Source: Candidatus Marinarcus aquaticus (GTDB lineage: Bacteria > Campylobacterota > Campylobacteria > Campylobacterales > Arcobacteraceae). From it: a stretch of DNA of 64,000 bases. A program made the translations under genes and the position numbers. The notes beneath the pieces are model-generated. The model ran no database searches, had not been told where the DNA came from, and saw only the letters and a program-made list of their open reading frames with translations. The DNA is taken from contig NZ_PDKN01000002.1 in assembly GCF_004116335.1 (NCBI RefSeq), forward strand, positions 310,001 through 374,000, written 5' to 3'. Positions 55,600 through 64,000 of this stretch are shown in pieces (positions within the stretch are counted from its first letter, which is position 1; each line of letters starts with the position of its first letter).

Positions 55600-57078
55600 C
55601 TAACTTCTTGGTAATTCTATTTTAAACAGTGCTCCATTGTTATGGTTTTTAACACTGATTTTTCCAAAGCAATACTGCTCAATGATTTTTTTACTCATGT
55701 ACAGACCTAAGCCTGTACCATTTTTATTCTTTTTGGTTGAAAAATAAGGTTCAAATATTTTATCCTTATATTCATTAGGAATTCCACCTGCATTATCTAA
55801 AATTTCAATAATGCCATTTTTTTCATCAATGGAGTGCGTAATGGTAATCTTTCGTTCACCCAACTCTTTTTCAACCATCGCATCTCGTGCATTTTTTACA
55901 ATATTAATCAATACTTGTACTACCTCATTGACATGTAATGAGAAAGTTGCATCGCCTTTATCAATAACTGTAAATTCAATAGAGTCTACTTTTAACATAT
56001 ACGTTAAAAAGTCTTGTGTACGTTGAATCAAACCTTTGAGGTTTGTGCTCTCTTTTTGTTTATCAGGTTTAAAGAAATCTCTGAAATCATCAATGGTTTT
56101 TGACATATATTGCAACTGCATAGAGACATCATCCACCACTTTTTCAATCACATCATCTGAAAGTTCGCCTTCAATCATTTTTGTTAAAGGCAGTTTTTGA
56201 ACTAAAATAGAGACTGCTTGCAGTGGTTGTCTCCATTGGTGTGCAATCATTGAAATCATCTCACCCATTGCAGCAGACTTGGATTGTTCAACCAAAATGT
56301 GTTGTTGCTCTTCAAGCTCTTTTTTAGCTGTAATATCTTGACGAAGTGCATCATAACCTATGATTTTTCCTTCATTATAGTGAGGCTCTATGGTTGCATG
56401 CACCCAATAATGGGTTCCATCTTTTTTTCTGTTTTTTATTTCACCCTTCCAAGTTTCTCCATTTGAAATGGTTTCCCATAAATCTTCAAAAAGCAAATCG
56501 GACATATCAGGGTGTCGCACAATGTTGTGTTTTTTGCCGATAAGCTCCTCTTTTGCGTAACCACTGATATCACAAAAAGCTTGAGACACAGAGGTGATCA
56601 ATCCTTTTTTATCTGTACTTGACATGATGATATTTTTATCTGTTAAATTCATCAGTCGTGCAAAATTTTGTTCTGATTTAGAGAGTGTATAGCGTTGAAG
56701 TATCCCTGCAAAGTTTTGTTCAAAAAGAAAATTAATCTCTTTGTCCAACTCATGCGAAGCCAAATTGTCTTTATACATTTGAGCAATAAGCGAGTTCTTA
56801 AAGGCACTGCAAAGCAGAAAGAGTTCCTCTGTTTTGATGTTATTAAAACGTAAAAACTCTAAGAGTTTTTCAATGGTTGGGCAGTTACCCAGTTGTTCCT
56901 TTTTTCGTACAACTCCCACATAATAACTTAGAATATGTACAGCAAACTCTTTTACAAAATACTCTTTTGAAATATTGTAACGATCTAAAATCGTCATAAC
57001 GTCTTTGCTGTTCATCCAGTAAGTAATAATTGAAATTTTATTTTTTTCAAAATCATCAACGACGTTTTCAAGTTGCAT
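55600..57078 (-). CDS. Soluble histidine kinase with novel helical sensor domain and Aer-like PAS
   Basis: 492 residues, no membrane segment. The first 135 residues form an all-helical domain I do not recognise, possibly globin-like (as in RsbR N-termini), followed by an Aer-like PAS (about 140-250, GKKHNIVRHPDMS). The H-box is MIAHQWRQPL with H280, then HATPase_c with N-box IVKNARDAM, DNAGGIPNE and GTGLGLYMS. No cognate regulator lies next to it; the dUTPase gene follows 9 bases later on the same strand. Confidence 0.87.
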   Translation of the reverse strand: MQLENVVDDFEKNKISIITYWMNSKDVMTILDRYNISKEYFVKEFAVHILSYYVGVVRKKEQLGNCPTIEKLLEFLRFNNIKTEELFLLCSAFKNSLIAQMYKDNLASHELDKEINFLFEQNFAGILQRYTLSKSEQNFARLMNLTDKNIIMSSTDKKGLITSVSQAFCDISGYAKEELIGKKHNIVRHPDMSDLLFEDLWETISNGETWKGEIKNRKKDGTHYWVHATIEPHYNEGKIIGYDALRQDITAKKELEEQQHILVEQSKSAAMGEMISMIAHQWRQPLQAVSILVQKLPLTKMIEGELSDDVIEKVVDDVSMQLQYMSKTIDDFRDFFKPDKQKESTNLKGLIQRTQDFLTYMLKVDSIEFTVIDKGDATFSLHVNEVVQVLINIVKNARDAMVEKELGERKITITHSIDEKNGIIEILDNAGGIPNEYKDKIFEPYFSTKKNKNGTGLGLYMSKKIIEQYCFGKISVKNHNNGALFKIELPRS

Positions 57079-57105
57079 ACAGACTCTTAGTTTTAATTTG
57101 AAGTT

Positions 57106-57285
57106 CTATTGTACACTTTGTTCTCTTTGTTTTGGGTTATAAAAAGAGCACTCTGCACCACTGTTTTGTTTGACAACGGCACTGGGGATAATTTGTGACT
57201 TAAAACCATACGCTTTACAACCATGTGGGCGATTTTTTTCCCAAGTCACATAATAAAATTGGCATTTTTGACATACGATTCTCAT
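57106..57285 (-). CDS. Small conserved zinc-ribbon-like protein
   Basis: A 59-residue frame. The N-terminus MRIVCQKCQFYYVTWEKN is followed by PHGCKAYGFKS, PSAVVKQNSG, and AECSFYNPK. This matches a widespread family of small proteins with C-x2-C, GC-x-A-x-GFKS and SG-x2-C motifs, whose role is unknown to me. The four cysteines (C5, C8, C23, C46) could bind a metal. It lies just upstream of the histidine kinase gene on the same strand. Confidence 0.8.
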   Translation of the reverse strand: MRIVCQKCQFYYVTWEKNRPHGCKAYGFKSQIIPSAVVKQNSGAECSFYNPKQREQSVQ

Positions 57286-57439
57286 GAGCTTATTTTAGCA
57301 TAATAGTCTATTAAAATGAGTTAAAAATGCCAAAGATAACAAAAATAATAATTTTTTATAGAAAATCGGACAAATTTTATCCCGTCTTTAAGTTTAATTG
57401 AACTACAATTCACAAAAGTACTAATTAAGAGGATATAGA

Positions 57440-58675
57440 ATGTTCGGCGCGATTTCAAACCGTGAATTGCAGATGATTGATGAATATTTTCAACAATACG
57501 TTCGGTTCACTCAATATAAACAAAATAGATTTAACTACACGCACTCAACGGGTAATTCAAAGCTAGATCAACTCTTTGCCAAATGGAATGAACAAATACA
57601 AAAAACCGATGTTTCTATTAAAGAGGATATCAATGTCATTGGTGAAATTGTTTTAACTTCAGATAAGGTTAAACAAGGTATTTTCAAATGTCGTGTCAAA
57701 TCAAGCACGCATAATCCAATGGTTGCGACACTCAAGCAGACGGTTAATGATATGCTTGATGCATTAGAAGAGAAGATGATCCGTCTTGAAGAGACACTTG
57801 TGGCGTATGCGAAAGAGGATTATCGTCCAAAACTGCAAATTGATTCAAAAATAAAAGCACGAATGCTCTCAGTGATGCAATCCATTAATACATTGGGGAA
57901 CGAATTGAGTGAAAGTGCAAGAATGAACCTAGAAAATGGTCGAATTCTTGAATCCAATTCAACACAAATGACGCAATCGATGAACAATCTAGCAACCAAA
58001 GCCAATGAACAAGCGGCTTCATTGGAACAAACGGCCGCTGCTGTTGAAGAGATCACATCTATTACAAGAAACAATGCAAGCAATGCTTCAAAAATGGCAG
58101 AGCTTGGGCAATCTGTACGTCACAGTGTCACAGAAGGTGAACAACTTGCAACAAAAACAGCAAGCTCAATGGATGAAATCAACTCCAAAGTAACAGCCAT
58201 CAATGAAGCCATTAATATCATTGATCAAATTGCATTTCAGACCAATATTTTGTCTTTGAATGCGGCCGTTGAAGCAGCCACTGCAGGTGAAGCAGGAAAA
58301 GGTTTTGCTGTCGTTGCACAAGAGGTCCGAAACTTAGCAACCAGAAGTGCAGAAGCGGCTAAAGAGATTAAAGGCTTAGTTGAAGATGCCAACTTAAAAG
58401 CCAATGAAGGAAAAGTGATCTCTGATGAGATGATTCAAGGGTATGAAGAACTCAATTCACGTATTACTGAAACCATTCAAATCATTCACGATGTTTCATC
58501 TGCTTCAAAAGAGCAAATGCTTGGAATTGAACAAATCAATGATGCCATTACGATGCTTGACAGAGTAACCCAAGAGAATGCCCACGAATCAAACAGTGTA
58601 ACTAAAATTGCACAAGAAGTGGATGCAATGGCTAAAAATTTGGTTACTGATGCAACGAATAAGAAATTTAACTAG
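57440..58675 (+). CDS. Soluble methyl-accepting chemotaxis protein
   Basis: 411 residues without transmembrane helices. The first 140 residues include a HAMP-like helical part ([19 protein letters not shown]). The signalling domain follows, with the conserved hairpin tip [33 protein letters not shown] given here in parts ([16 protein letters not shown] and [18 protein letters not shown]) and methylation helices. AAGAGGA precedes the ATG. The PAS-only protein 8 bases downstream is the natural partner: together they resemble a split Aer/CetA-CetB receptor for energy taxis, but this MCP lacks the membrane anchor of CetA. Confidence 0.9.
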   Translation: MFGAISNRELQMIDEYFQQYVRFTQYKQNRFNYTHSTGNSKLDQLFAKWNEQIQKTDVSIKEDINVIGEIVLTSDKVKQGIFKCRVKSSTHNPMVATLKQTVNDMLDALEEKMIRLEETLVAYAKEDYRPKLQIDSKIKARMLSVMQSINTLGNELSESARMNLENGRILESNSTQMTQSMNNLATKANEQAASLEQTAAAVEEITSITRNNASNASKMAELGQSVRHSVTEGEQLATKTASSMDEINSKVTAINEAINIIDQIAFQTNILSLNAAVEAATAGEAGKGFAVVAQEVRNLATRSAEAAKEIKGLVEDANLKANEGKVISDEMIQGYEELNSRITETIQIIHDVSSASKEQMLGIEQINDAITMLDRVTQENAHESNSVTKIAQEVDAMAKNLVTDATNKKFN

Positions 58676-58683
58676 GACTTACA

Positions 58684-59070
58684 ATGAGTGAAAAAGAGAC
58701 AATATTAAAAGATGATGCTTTTTTAGTCAGTGAAACCAATGCAAAAGGGATCATTACTTTTGCCAATGATGGATTTTGTGATATTGCGGAATATGAAGTA
58801 GATGAACTCATTGGTAAACCACACAACGTTGTACGACACCCCGATATGCCTAAGGCTGCTTTTAAAGATCTCTGGGATACAGTTAAAAGAGGTGAAGTGT
58901 GGACAGGTTATGTTAAAAATGCCACCAAATCAGGTGGTTATTATTGGGTCTATGCAACCGTATTTCCTTTTGAAAGTTGCGATGGAAGCCAAGGGTATCT
59001 TTCGTGCAGAAGAAAAGCGAGTCGTGAAGAGATTGATTCAGCCATTGAGTTGTATAGAACTTTAGACTAA
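58684..59070 (+). CDS. PAS-only protein, CetB/Aer-N-like
   Basis: 128 residues forming one PAS domain, with the Aer/CetB-type signature GKPHNVVRHPDMP (45-57), FKDLWDTVKRGEVWTGYVKN and GGYYWVYATVFP. In Aer and CetB this domain holds FAD and senses electron-transport or redox state. It would signal through the MCP encoded just before it. It ends at a bidirectional terminator. FAD binding and the taxis role are inferred from the family and context. Confidence 0.9.
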   Translation: MSEKETILKDDAFLVSETNAKGIITFANDGFCDIAEYEVDELIGKPHNVVRHPDMPKAAFKDLWDTVKRGEVWTGYVKNATKSGGYYWVYATVFPFESCDGSQGYLSCRRKASREEIDSAIELYRTLD

Positions 59071-59072
59071 AC

Positions 59073-59093
59073 AGTAGGAGTTATACTCCTACT
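59073..59093. terminator. Bidirectional terminator between PAS gene and recR
   Basis: A perfect 9-bp stem (AGTAGGAGT against ACTCCTACT) with a 3-base loop. It includes the recR stop codon. Confidence 0.75.
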
Positions 59094-59653
59094 TTACTCT
59101 GTATTGCTTTAGCCAGTGATAACATATCTACATTATCTAAACTCACACCGGTGGGCACACCTTGCGCAATTTTAGAGAAAACGATATCATATTTTTGCAG
59201 TTTATCTTCAATATATAAAATAAAGGCATCATTGGATAATGATGGCGTGATGGCAAAAAGTACCTCTTTTGTTCCATTTTTCTCAATAAAATCCAAAAGT
59301 TTTTGTAATCCCATCTCTTCGAGCTCATTTAAGACAAAATACAAACCATTGTACTGTTTAGACTCTTCAATGATAAAAATATCTTTGGCACTTTGTACAA
59401 TGCACAACATCTCTTTTTCGCGTCTGTCATCTAAACAAATTTCACAGATTTCATGTTCACTCATTGAACCACAATCTTTACAACGTTTAATAGCCCCAAT
59501 TGCATTTTCAATACTGTGCGCTATTTTTATGCCACAATAGTTGTCATTCATAATAATATGGTAAGCCAAGCGTTGTGCAGATTTACGCCCAATAGTAGGC
59601 AAACTCTCAAAAGCATCGACCAAGTCGTAAAATTTTTCTAAACCACGTTTCAT
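59081..59653 (-). CDS. recR: Recombination protein RecR
   Basis: 190 residues. The N-terminal helix-hairpin-helix is LPTIGRKSAQRLAYHI, the zinc finger is CKDCGSMSEHEICEIC, and the Toprim domain follows with VQSAKDIFIIEES. RecR with RecO loads RecA at gaps. It is divergent from dnaJ with a 73-base gap that holds both promoters. Its 3' end sits in a bidirectional hairpin shared with the PAS gene. Confidence 0.96.
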   Translation of the reverse strand: MKRGLEKFYDLVDAFESLPTIGRKSAQRLAYHIIMNDNYCGIKIAHSIENAIGAIKRCKDCGSMSEHEICEICLDDRREKEMLCIVQSAKDIFIIEESKQYNGLYFVLNELEEMGLQKLLDFIEKNGTKEVLFAITPSLSNDAFILYIEDKLQKYDIVFSKIAQGVPTGVSLDNVDMLSLAKAIQSKVGV

Positions 59654-59726
59654 GCGCAGATTATATCTTATCTTTATGATTTTTTAGATAAAATCGCAAA
59701 AAATTAAATGCATAAAGGTGATAGAA

Positions 59727-60854
59727 TTGACTGAAATAGACTACTATGAATTATTAGAAGTAAGTAAAAACAGTGACAAAGGAACCATTAAAAAAGCTTA
59801 CCGAAAAATGGCAATGAAATATCATCCTGATAAAAATCCAGACGATAAAGAGGCCGAAGAGAAATTCAAAGCGGTTAATGAAGCGTATCAAGTTTTAAGC
59901 GATGATCAAAAAAGACAAATTTATGACCGATATGGTAAGGCAGGTCTTGAAGGACATGGGCAAAGTGGTGGAGGCTTTGGTGGTTTCGATGACTTAAGTT
60001 CTGTATTTGAAGAGATGTTTGGTGGCGCATTTGGTGGAGGCTTTGGCAGTAACCGAAGACGACAACGAAAAACATATAGTTATAATTTGGATATTGGTAT
60101 CGAGCTTGAAATTGATTTCAATGAAGCCGTATTTGGTATCAATAAAGAGGTAGAATACAGTTATAAAACAGCATGTGAATCTTGTAAAGGAAGTGGAGCT
60201 AAAGACGGTAAACTCTCTAAATGTATGTATTGTGAAGGACAAGGTCAAATTCATACACGACAAGGTTTTATGACGTTTGCTCAAACGTGTCCACACTGTC
60301 AAGGTAGCGGTGAAGCTGCGGCCGAAAAATGTAATAAATGTGCTGGTTTAGGATACAAAGAGGTCAAAGAGAGCTTCAAAGTTGACATTCCTGAAGGTGT
60401 GAATACAGGAAATCGTATTCGAGTATCCAATAAAGGAAATATCGCTCCAGATGGTTCTCGAGGCGATTTATATATTCAAATTCGAGTCAAAGAAGACTCT
60501 CACTTTGTTCGACATGACGATGACATCTATTTAGAAGTACCTCTTTTCTTTACACAAGTTGTTCTTGGCGATACCATTAAAATTCCTGGATTAAAAGGGG
60601 AATTAGAACTGAAAGTTCCAGCAGGTACAAAAGATAAAGAGCAGTTTAAATTCAGAGGTGAAGGTGTTAAATCGGTACAAGGATATGGAAAAGGTGATTT
60701 GATTGTACAAATTGCGATTAAATACCCTACTGATTTAAATGCTGAACAAAAAGAGTTACTTGAAAAACTTCAAGAGAGTTTTGGAATTGAAAGTAAACCT
60801 CACGAATCTGTCTTTGAAGGAATGTTTGACAGAGTTAAAAAATGGTTTTCATAA
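59727..60854 (+). CDS. dnaJ: Chaperone DnaJ (zinc-finger type)
   Basis: About 375 residues. The J domain (residues 3-68, with KYHPDKN) is followed by a Gly/Phe linker, four C-x2-C-x-G-x-G zinc repeats ([36 protein letters not shown]) and the C-terminal substrate-binding domain. The start is taken as TTG 59727 with AAAGGTG 8 bases before it; a GTG at 59718 lies too near that site. No HAIR-like repeat is seen upstream, so, unlike cbpA, it is not obviously under HspR. It is the second J-protein of the window. trpB follows 9 bases later. Confidence 0.96.
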   Translation: MTEIDYYELLEVSKNSDKGTIKKAYRKMAMKYHPDKNPDDKEAEEKFKAVNEAYQVLSDDQKRQIYDRYGKAGLEGHGQSGGGFGGFDDLSSVFEEMFGGAFGGGFGSNRRRQRKTYSYNLDIGIELEIDFNEAVFGINKEVEYSYKTACESCKGSGAKDGKLSKCMYCEGQGQIHTRQGFMTFAQTCPHCQGSGEAAAEKCNKCAGLGYKEVKESFKVDIPEGVNTGNRIRVSNKGNIAPDGSRGDLYIQIRVKEDSHFVRHDDDIYLEVPLFFTQVVLGDTIKIPGLKGELELKVPAGTKDKEQFKFRGEGVKSVQGYGKGDLIVQIAIKYPTDLNAEQKELLEKLQESFGIESKPHESVFEGMFDRVKKWFS

Positions 60855-60863
60855 AGGTTTAAT

Positions 60864-62066
60864 ATGACAAAAGCATACTTAGAAACAATGCCTGATGAAA
60901 AGGGTTTTTTTGGTCAATTTGGTGGTTCTTTTATCCCTCCACAACTGGAAAAACCTTTTGAAGAAATTCAAGCAGCATATGAGGAGTTAAAAAACTCTCC
61001 TGAGTTTATTGAAGAGCTTAAATATGTGCGAAAGCATTATCAAGGACGCCCTACTCCTATTACGTTTGCACAAAATTTAACACGAGCTTGTGGTGGGGCA
61101 AAAATCTACTTAAAACGAGAAGATTTAAACCACACGGGAGCTCATAAACTCAACCACTGTATGGCGGAAGTGATTTTAGCAAAATATCTTGGAAAGAAAA
61201 AAGTCATTGCTGAAACAGGTGCAGGACAACATGGTGTTGCTTTAGCAACAGCTGCAGCGTACTTTGGTTTGGAGTGTGAAATTCATATGGGGGAAGTTGA
61301 TATCGCTAAAGAGCACCCCAACGTTGTACGTATGAAAATCTTAGGGGCGAAAGTGGTTCCTGCTACGCATGGGCTTAAAACACTCAAAGAGGCAGTTGAT
61401 TCAGCTTTTGAAGCTTATTTGGCTGATACTGAAAATTCAATATATTGTATTGGTTCTGTGGTGGGACCGCACCCATTTCCAATGATGGTTCGAGACTTTC
61501 AAAGTGTGATTGGATTTGAATCCAAAGAGCAGTTTTTAGAACATGAAGATGCCTTACCCAATCATGTGGTTGCATGTGTGGGTGGTGGAAGCAATGCCAT
61601 GGGAATTTTTGCTGGATTTATTGATGATAAAGAGGTGAACCTTTATGGTGTGGAACCAATGGGCATTGGTGAAAATCTTGGGCAACACAGTGCAAGTTTA
61701 ACGCATGGAAGCGAAGGTATCATGCATGGGTTTAACTCAATTATGCTAAAGGATGAAAAGGGTGAACCGGCACCTGTTTATTCAATAGGAAGTGGGATAG
61801 ATTATCCTTCAGTGGGACCTGAACACGCTTATTTAAACAGTATTGGTCGAACAAAAGTAGGATTATGCAATGACAAAGAGGCCATTGATGCGTTTTATAA
61901 GCTATCACAATTAGAAGGTATCATTCCAGCATTAGAATCTGCTCATGCGGTGGCTTATGCGATGAAATTGGCTTCTACTTTACCAAAAGATCAAACCATT
62001 TTAGTCAGTCTGAGTGGTCGCGGAGATAAAGACATTGATTTTATCGTGGAAAATCATCCTCTTTAA
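60864..62066 (+). CDS. trpB: Tryptophan synthase beta chain
   Basis: 400 residues. It joins indole and serine to tryptophan with PLP. The PLP lysine is K95 in HTGAHKLNH, and the phosphate-binding loop is [10 protein letters not shown]. The start region [11 protein letters not shown] is family-typical. AAAGG precedes the ATG. trpA does not follow, so the operon is broken up; trpD is elsewhere in the window. It ends at a bidirectional hairpin. Confidence 0.97.
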   Translation: MTKAYLETMPDEKGFFGQFGGSFIPPQLEKPFEEIQAAYEELKNSPEFIEELKYVRKHYQGRPTPITFAQNLTRACGGAKIYLKREDLNHTGAHKLNHCMAEVILAKYLGKKKVIAETGAGQHGVALATAAAYFGLECEIHMGEVDIAKEHPNVVRMKILGAKVVPATHGLKTLKEAVDSAFEAYLADTENSIYCIGSVVGPHPFPMMVRDFQSVIGFESKEQFLEHEDALPNHVVACVGGGSNAMGIFAGFIDDKEVNLYGVEPMGIGENLGQHSASLTHGSEGIMHGFNSIMLKDEKGEPAPVYSIGSGIDYPSVGPEHAYLNSIGRTKVGLCNDKEAIDAFYKLSQLEGIIPALESAHAVAYAMKLASTLPKDQTILVSLSGRGDKDIDFIVENHPL

Positions 62067-62069
62067 AAG

Positions 62070-62100
62070 ATAAAAAAGAGTTATACACACTCTTTTTTAT
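62070..62100. terminator. Bidirectional terminator between trpB and the DUF455 gene
   Basis: A perfect 12-bp stem (ATAAAAAAGAGT against ACTCTTTTTTAT) with a 7-base loop and A/T runs inside both arms. It includes the stop codon of the minus-strand gene. Confidence 0.85.
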
Positions 62101-62899
62101 TTGAAAGACGTTTGAGTTCATCGCAGCTGAAACCAGCTTGCTTTCTCGCTTTGAAATTTAAATTCAACACTTTTTGTGTACTTCCTGGATAATACTCTTC
62201 TAAAAGTTTCAAATAGGTCTCTTCTGGGATACACTGTTCAAGTTCGCATGCATATTTAAACCATTTGTCCCCTTTTTGAACATGCGAAATCTCCTCTTCA
62301 AGTATCACTTCTAATGCTTCTAATATTTTTTTATTCATAGCATCAGGATTGGATTTGAGTTTTTCCATAATTTTAGGATTTTGGTCTAACCCATTGGCTT
62401 CTAAGTAGCGCGGCACAATCGCCATACGGCTTAACAGTGTTTGGGTTCGTTTCATGGCCTCAAACAAATTGGTGTGTACCTCAAAATCTCCATACACATA
62501 ACCCAACTCTTTTAAAAGAGTTTCACACATTTTAAAATGTCGGATTTCATCTTCTGCTACTTCCAACCAATCGTCATAATACATTTGAGGTAAACCATTG
62601 AAGCGATATGCAGCATCTAAGGCCAAATCTATTGCACCATACTCAATATGACAGATGGTGTGTAAAAGACTTGCTTTCCCTTCTATGGTATCAAAATATT
62701 TACGTGTTTTTACCTCTTTTGGCAACACCACATTCAGTAAACCATCGTATGAGGGTTTATTTAAAGTAATGGGTGTAAAACTCTTTTCTTTTATTATTTT
62801 ATTCTCTTTGTATGTTTGATAAAATGATTCAAAAAGTTCAAACTTTTTTGTAGGCATTTTTTCTCTTAATATTGTTTCTAATGTTTTAAAATAATCCAC
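62081..62899 (-). CDS. DUF455 ferritin-like protein
   Basis: 272 residues, helical. The metal-type motifs HTICHIEYGAIDLALDAAYRF and EDEIRHFKMCETLLKELG, then EEEISHVQKGDKWFKYAC, fit a ferritin-like di-iron site of four Glu and two His. DUF455 proteins are of unknown function; some related folds are oxygenases or hydroxylases such as MiaE. It stands alone, divergent from the next gene. The role is not known. Confidence 0.85.
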   Translation of the reverse strand: MDYFKTLETILREKMPTKKFELFESFYQTYKENKIIKEKSFTPITLNKPSYDGLLNVVLPKEVKTRKYFDTIEGKASLLHTICHIEYGAIDLALDAAYRFNGLPQMYYDDWLEVAEDEIRHFKMCETLLKELGYVYGDFEVHTNLFEAMKRTQTLLSRMAIVPRYLEANGLDQNPKIMEKLKSNPDAMNKKILEALEVILEEEISHVQKGDKWFKYACELEQCIPEETYLKLLEEYYPGSTQKVLNLNFKARKQAGFSCDELKRLSNKKECV

Positions 62900-62917
62900 T
62901 TGTTACCTCATAATTGA

Positions 62918-62923
62918 TATAAT
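62918..62923 (+). promoter_or_regulatory. Likely -10 element of the MBL-fold gene
   Basis: A perfect TATAAT lies 30 bases before the ATG in the 54-base divergent gap. It overlaps the left arm of a loose TTGATA...TATCAA repeat. Confidence 0.5.
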
Positions 62924-62953
62924 CACAAAATTTTATCAAAAATAAGGTTTAGA

Positions 62954-63547
62954 ATGGATATTAAAGTGCGCCCAATGGGTGATTACCAAACAAATTGTTA
63001 TATTGTCACAATTGATGAAAAAGATATTATTATTGATCCAGGTGTGGGAGCAACCAATTGGGTCAAAGAGAATGTACATTATCCTATTGCAATTTTAAAT
63101 ACACATGGTCATTTTGATCATATTTGGAGTGATCAAGAACTTAAAGAGCTATTAAATGTGAAACTTTATTGTCCTAAAGATGATGCATTTATGCTACAAA
63201 ATAACCCATTTGGTTTTGATGTTCCAAAAACACAAGCGGATATTTTGGTTCAACCAGATGAAAGCTTAATGATAGAGGGTATCAAAGTGACCTTCCATCA
63301 CTTCCCTGGGCACACTCCAGGTTGCAGTGCAATTGAGATAGAAAATAGACTATTTAGTGGGGATTTTATCTTCTCTGGTTCCATTGGAAGAGCCGATTTT
63401 CCTTACTCTGATTCCAGGCAAATGATTGAAAGTATTGAAAAAATACTTAAATGGGACAAAGATATTCAAATATACCCTGGTCACGGGCTTGACACATTTT
63501 TATCAAGAGAAAGAAACTCTTTAAATAACTGGAAAAATTATTTGTAA
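62954..63547 (+). CDS. Metallo-beta-lactamase-fold hydrolase (glyoxalase II-like)
   Basis: 197 residues. The metal-binding motif HGHFDH (in LNTHGHFDHIWSD) and the later HHFPGHTPGC, LFSGDFIF and YPGHG supply the other ligands. It resembles the small YcbL/GloB-like hydrolases that cleave thioesters such as S-lactoylglutathione, but without the C-terminal glyoxalase II domain. The natural substrate is not known. AAGG precedes the ATG. Confidence 0.9.
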   Translation: MDIKVRPMGDYQTNCYIVTIDEKDIIIDPGVGATNWVKENVHYPIAILNTHGHFDHIWSDQELKELLNVKLYCPKDDAFMLQNNPFGFDVPKTQADILVQPDESLMIEGIKVTFHHFPGHTPGCSAIEIENRLFSGDFIFSGSIGRADFPYSDSRQMIESIEKILKWDKDIQIYPGHGLDTFLSRERNSLNNWKNYL

Positions 63548-63602
63548 CAATTAAGGTTCGTTATAGTAAAATCGGTGAAGTATAGAGGCAGGAAGTATAT
63601 AG

Positions 63603-64000
63603 ATGAAAAAAAGAATAATTGTACAATTCTCTACAATGGTAATAATCTTAGCGCTGATTATTACTGCACTCATTGCGTACAATTTAAGACAATCGGGTAT
63701 TAAAACATCCATTAATACTGCAAAATCCATTTCAGAAGTGGTTAAAAACGGTTTAACCTCTCACATGATCAATGGAAACATGGACCAAAGAGACACTTTT
63801 ATTAACTCCATTTCAAACATGTCCAATGTTAAAAAACTTTGGTTTGTACGAGCAAACTCCGTTACTGAGCAGTTTGGACCTGGAAGAGATAACGAAAAAC
63901 TCAGAGATACCATTGATCAAAAAGTGATTAAAACAGGTAAAATGGATTATCAACTCTACGAAAATTTTTCTACCAATGAAACCATCATGCGTGTCACGAT
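63603..64000 (+). CDS. Membrane sensor protein, N-terminal part (continues past window)
   Basis: 132 codons are seen, with no stop before the edge. The N-terminus MKKRIIVQFS and a hydrophobic helix (about 8-26) are followed by a periplasmic-looking segment (about residues 30-130), rich in Asn and Ser, as in Cache-like or other extracellular sensor domains of histidine kinases, MCPs or GGDEF proteins. The output domain is outside the window, so the class is undetermined. Confidence 0.7.
   Translation, partial: MKKRIIVQFSTMVIILALIITALIAYNLRQSGIKTSINTAKSISEVVKNGLTSHMINGNMDQRDTFINSISNMSNVKKLWFVRANSVTEQFGPGRDNEKLRDTIDQKVIKTGKMDYQLYENFSTNETIMRVT

Noticed and set aside
62914-62938. TTGATA...TATCAA repeat before the MBL-fold gene as an FNR-type site
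   Set aside because: The arms are 14 bases apart, whereas the FNR site has four; the AT-rich context makes such repeats likely by chance.

Overview
The window reads as a stretch of low-GC chromosome from a Campylobacterota (epsilonproteobacterial) species, most likely an Arcobacter-type organism. The signs are the AT-rich composition, the monomeric NADP isocitrate dehydrogenase, the cbpA-hspR pair, the ppiD-ftsA-ftsZ string, several soluble histidine kinases with an HQWRQP-type H-box, and the company of hemB, argF, hemN, ribA and rsmG. This assignment rests on recognised protein families and gene order, not on a database search. No rRNA, tRNA, insertion sequence, prophage or CRISPR array was seen. 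Coding density is very high, and no stretch above about 160 bases lacks a gene.

Layout. 1-9.7 kb: a partial DUF3971/AsmA-like envelope protein divergent from mltG, then icd, mdh with a small HMA-domain protein, sodB, and an APC permease. 9.7-15.2 kb: a rhodanese/FAD-oxidoreductase pair, a receiver-CheC-histidine kinase operon, and the cbpA-hspR heat-shock operon under a near-consensus promoter overlapped by a HAIR-like operator. 15.2-22.2 kb (minus strand): arsC - small gene - recD2 - ppiD - ftsA - ftsZ. 22.3-27.8 kb: a receiver-PilZ protein, glyS with a small membrane gene in front, and ribA-rsmG with two small genes. 27.8-39.4 kb: hemB, a histidine kinase/response regulator pair, the anaerobic ribonucleotide reductase operon, an AI-2E family membrane protein, argF, hemN, a CCG-domain Fe-S protein and lgt. 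39.3-50.3 kb: signalling proteins mixed with polA and kdsB, including a c-di-GMP pair (degenerate GGDEF-EAL plus receiver-GGDEF). 50.3-54.6 kb: S4 protein - trpD - tsaE - lptB, argG, and a gamma-carbonic-anhydrase-like protein. 54.7-64 kb: an HTH-dUTPase fusion, a histidine kinase, a soluble MCP followed by a PAS-only protein, recR, dnaJ, trpB, a DUF455 ferritin-like protein, a metallo-beta-lactamase-fold hydrolase, and the start of a membrane sensor.

The most striking observation is in the anaerobic ribonucleotide reductase operon. The main nrdD reading frame stops just after its zinc-ribbon region and lacks the glycyl-radical loop. A separate, previously easy-to-miss 55-codon gene, overlapping nrdD by 7 bases and nrdG by about 8, carries that loop. 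The operon thus appears to encode a two-piece reductase with a stand-alone glycyl-radical subunit, behind a pair of 16-bp palindromes. Other notable points are a receiver-PilZ protein whose phosphoacceptor Asp is Glu, a two-component operon with its own CheC phosphatase, a CetA/CetB-like split receptor without membrane anchor, and a dUTPase fused to a predicted HTH. About fourteen of some seventy genes are signalling proteins, which fits a motile organism tuned to redox and oxygen gradients.
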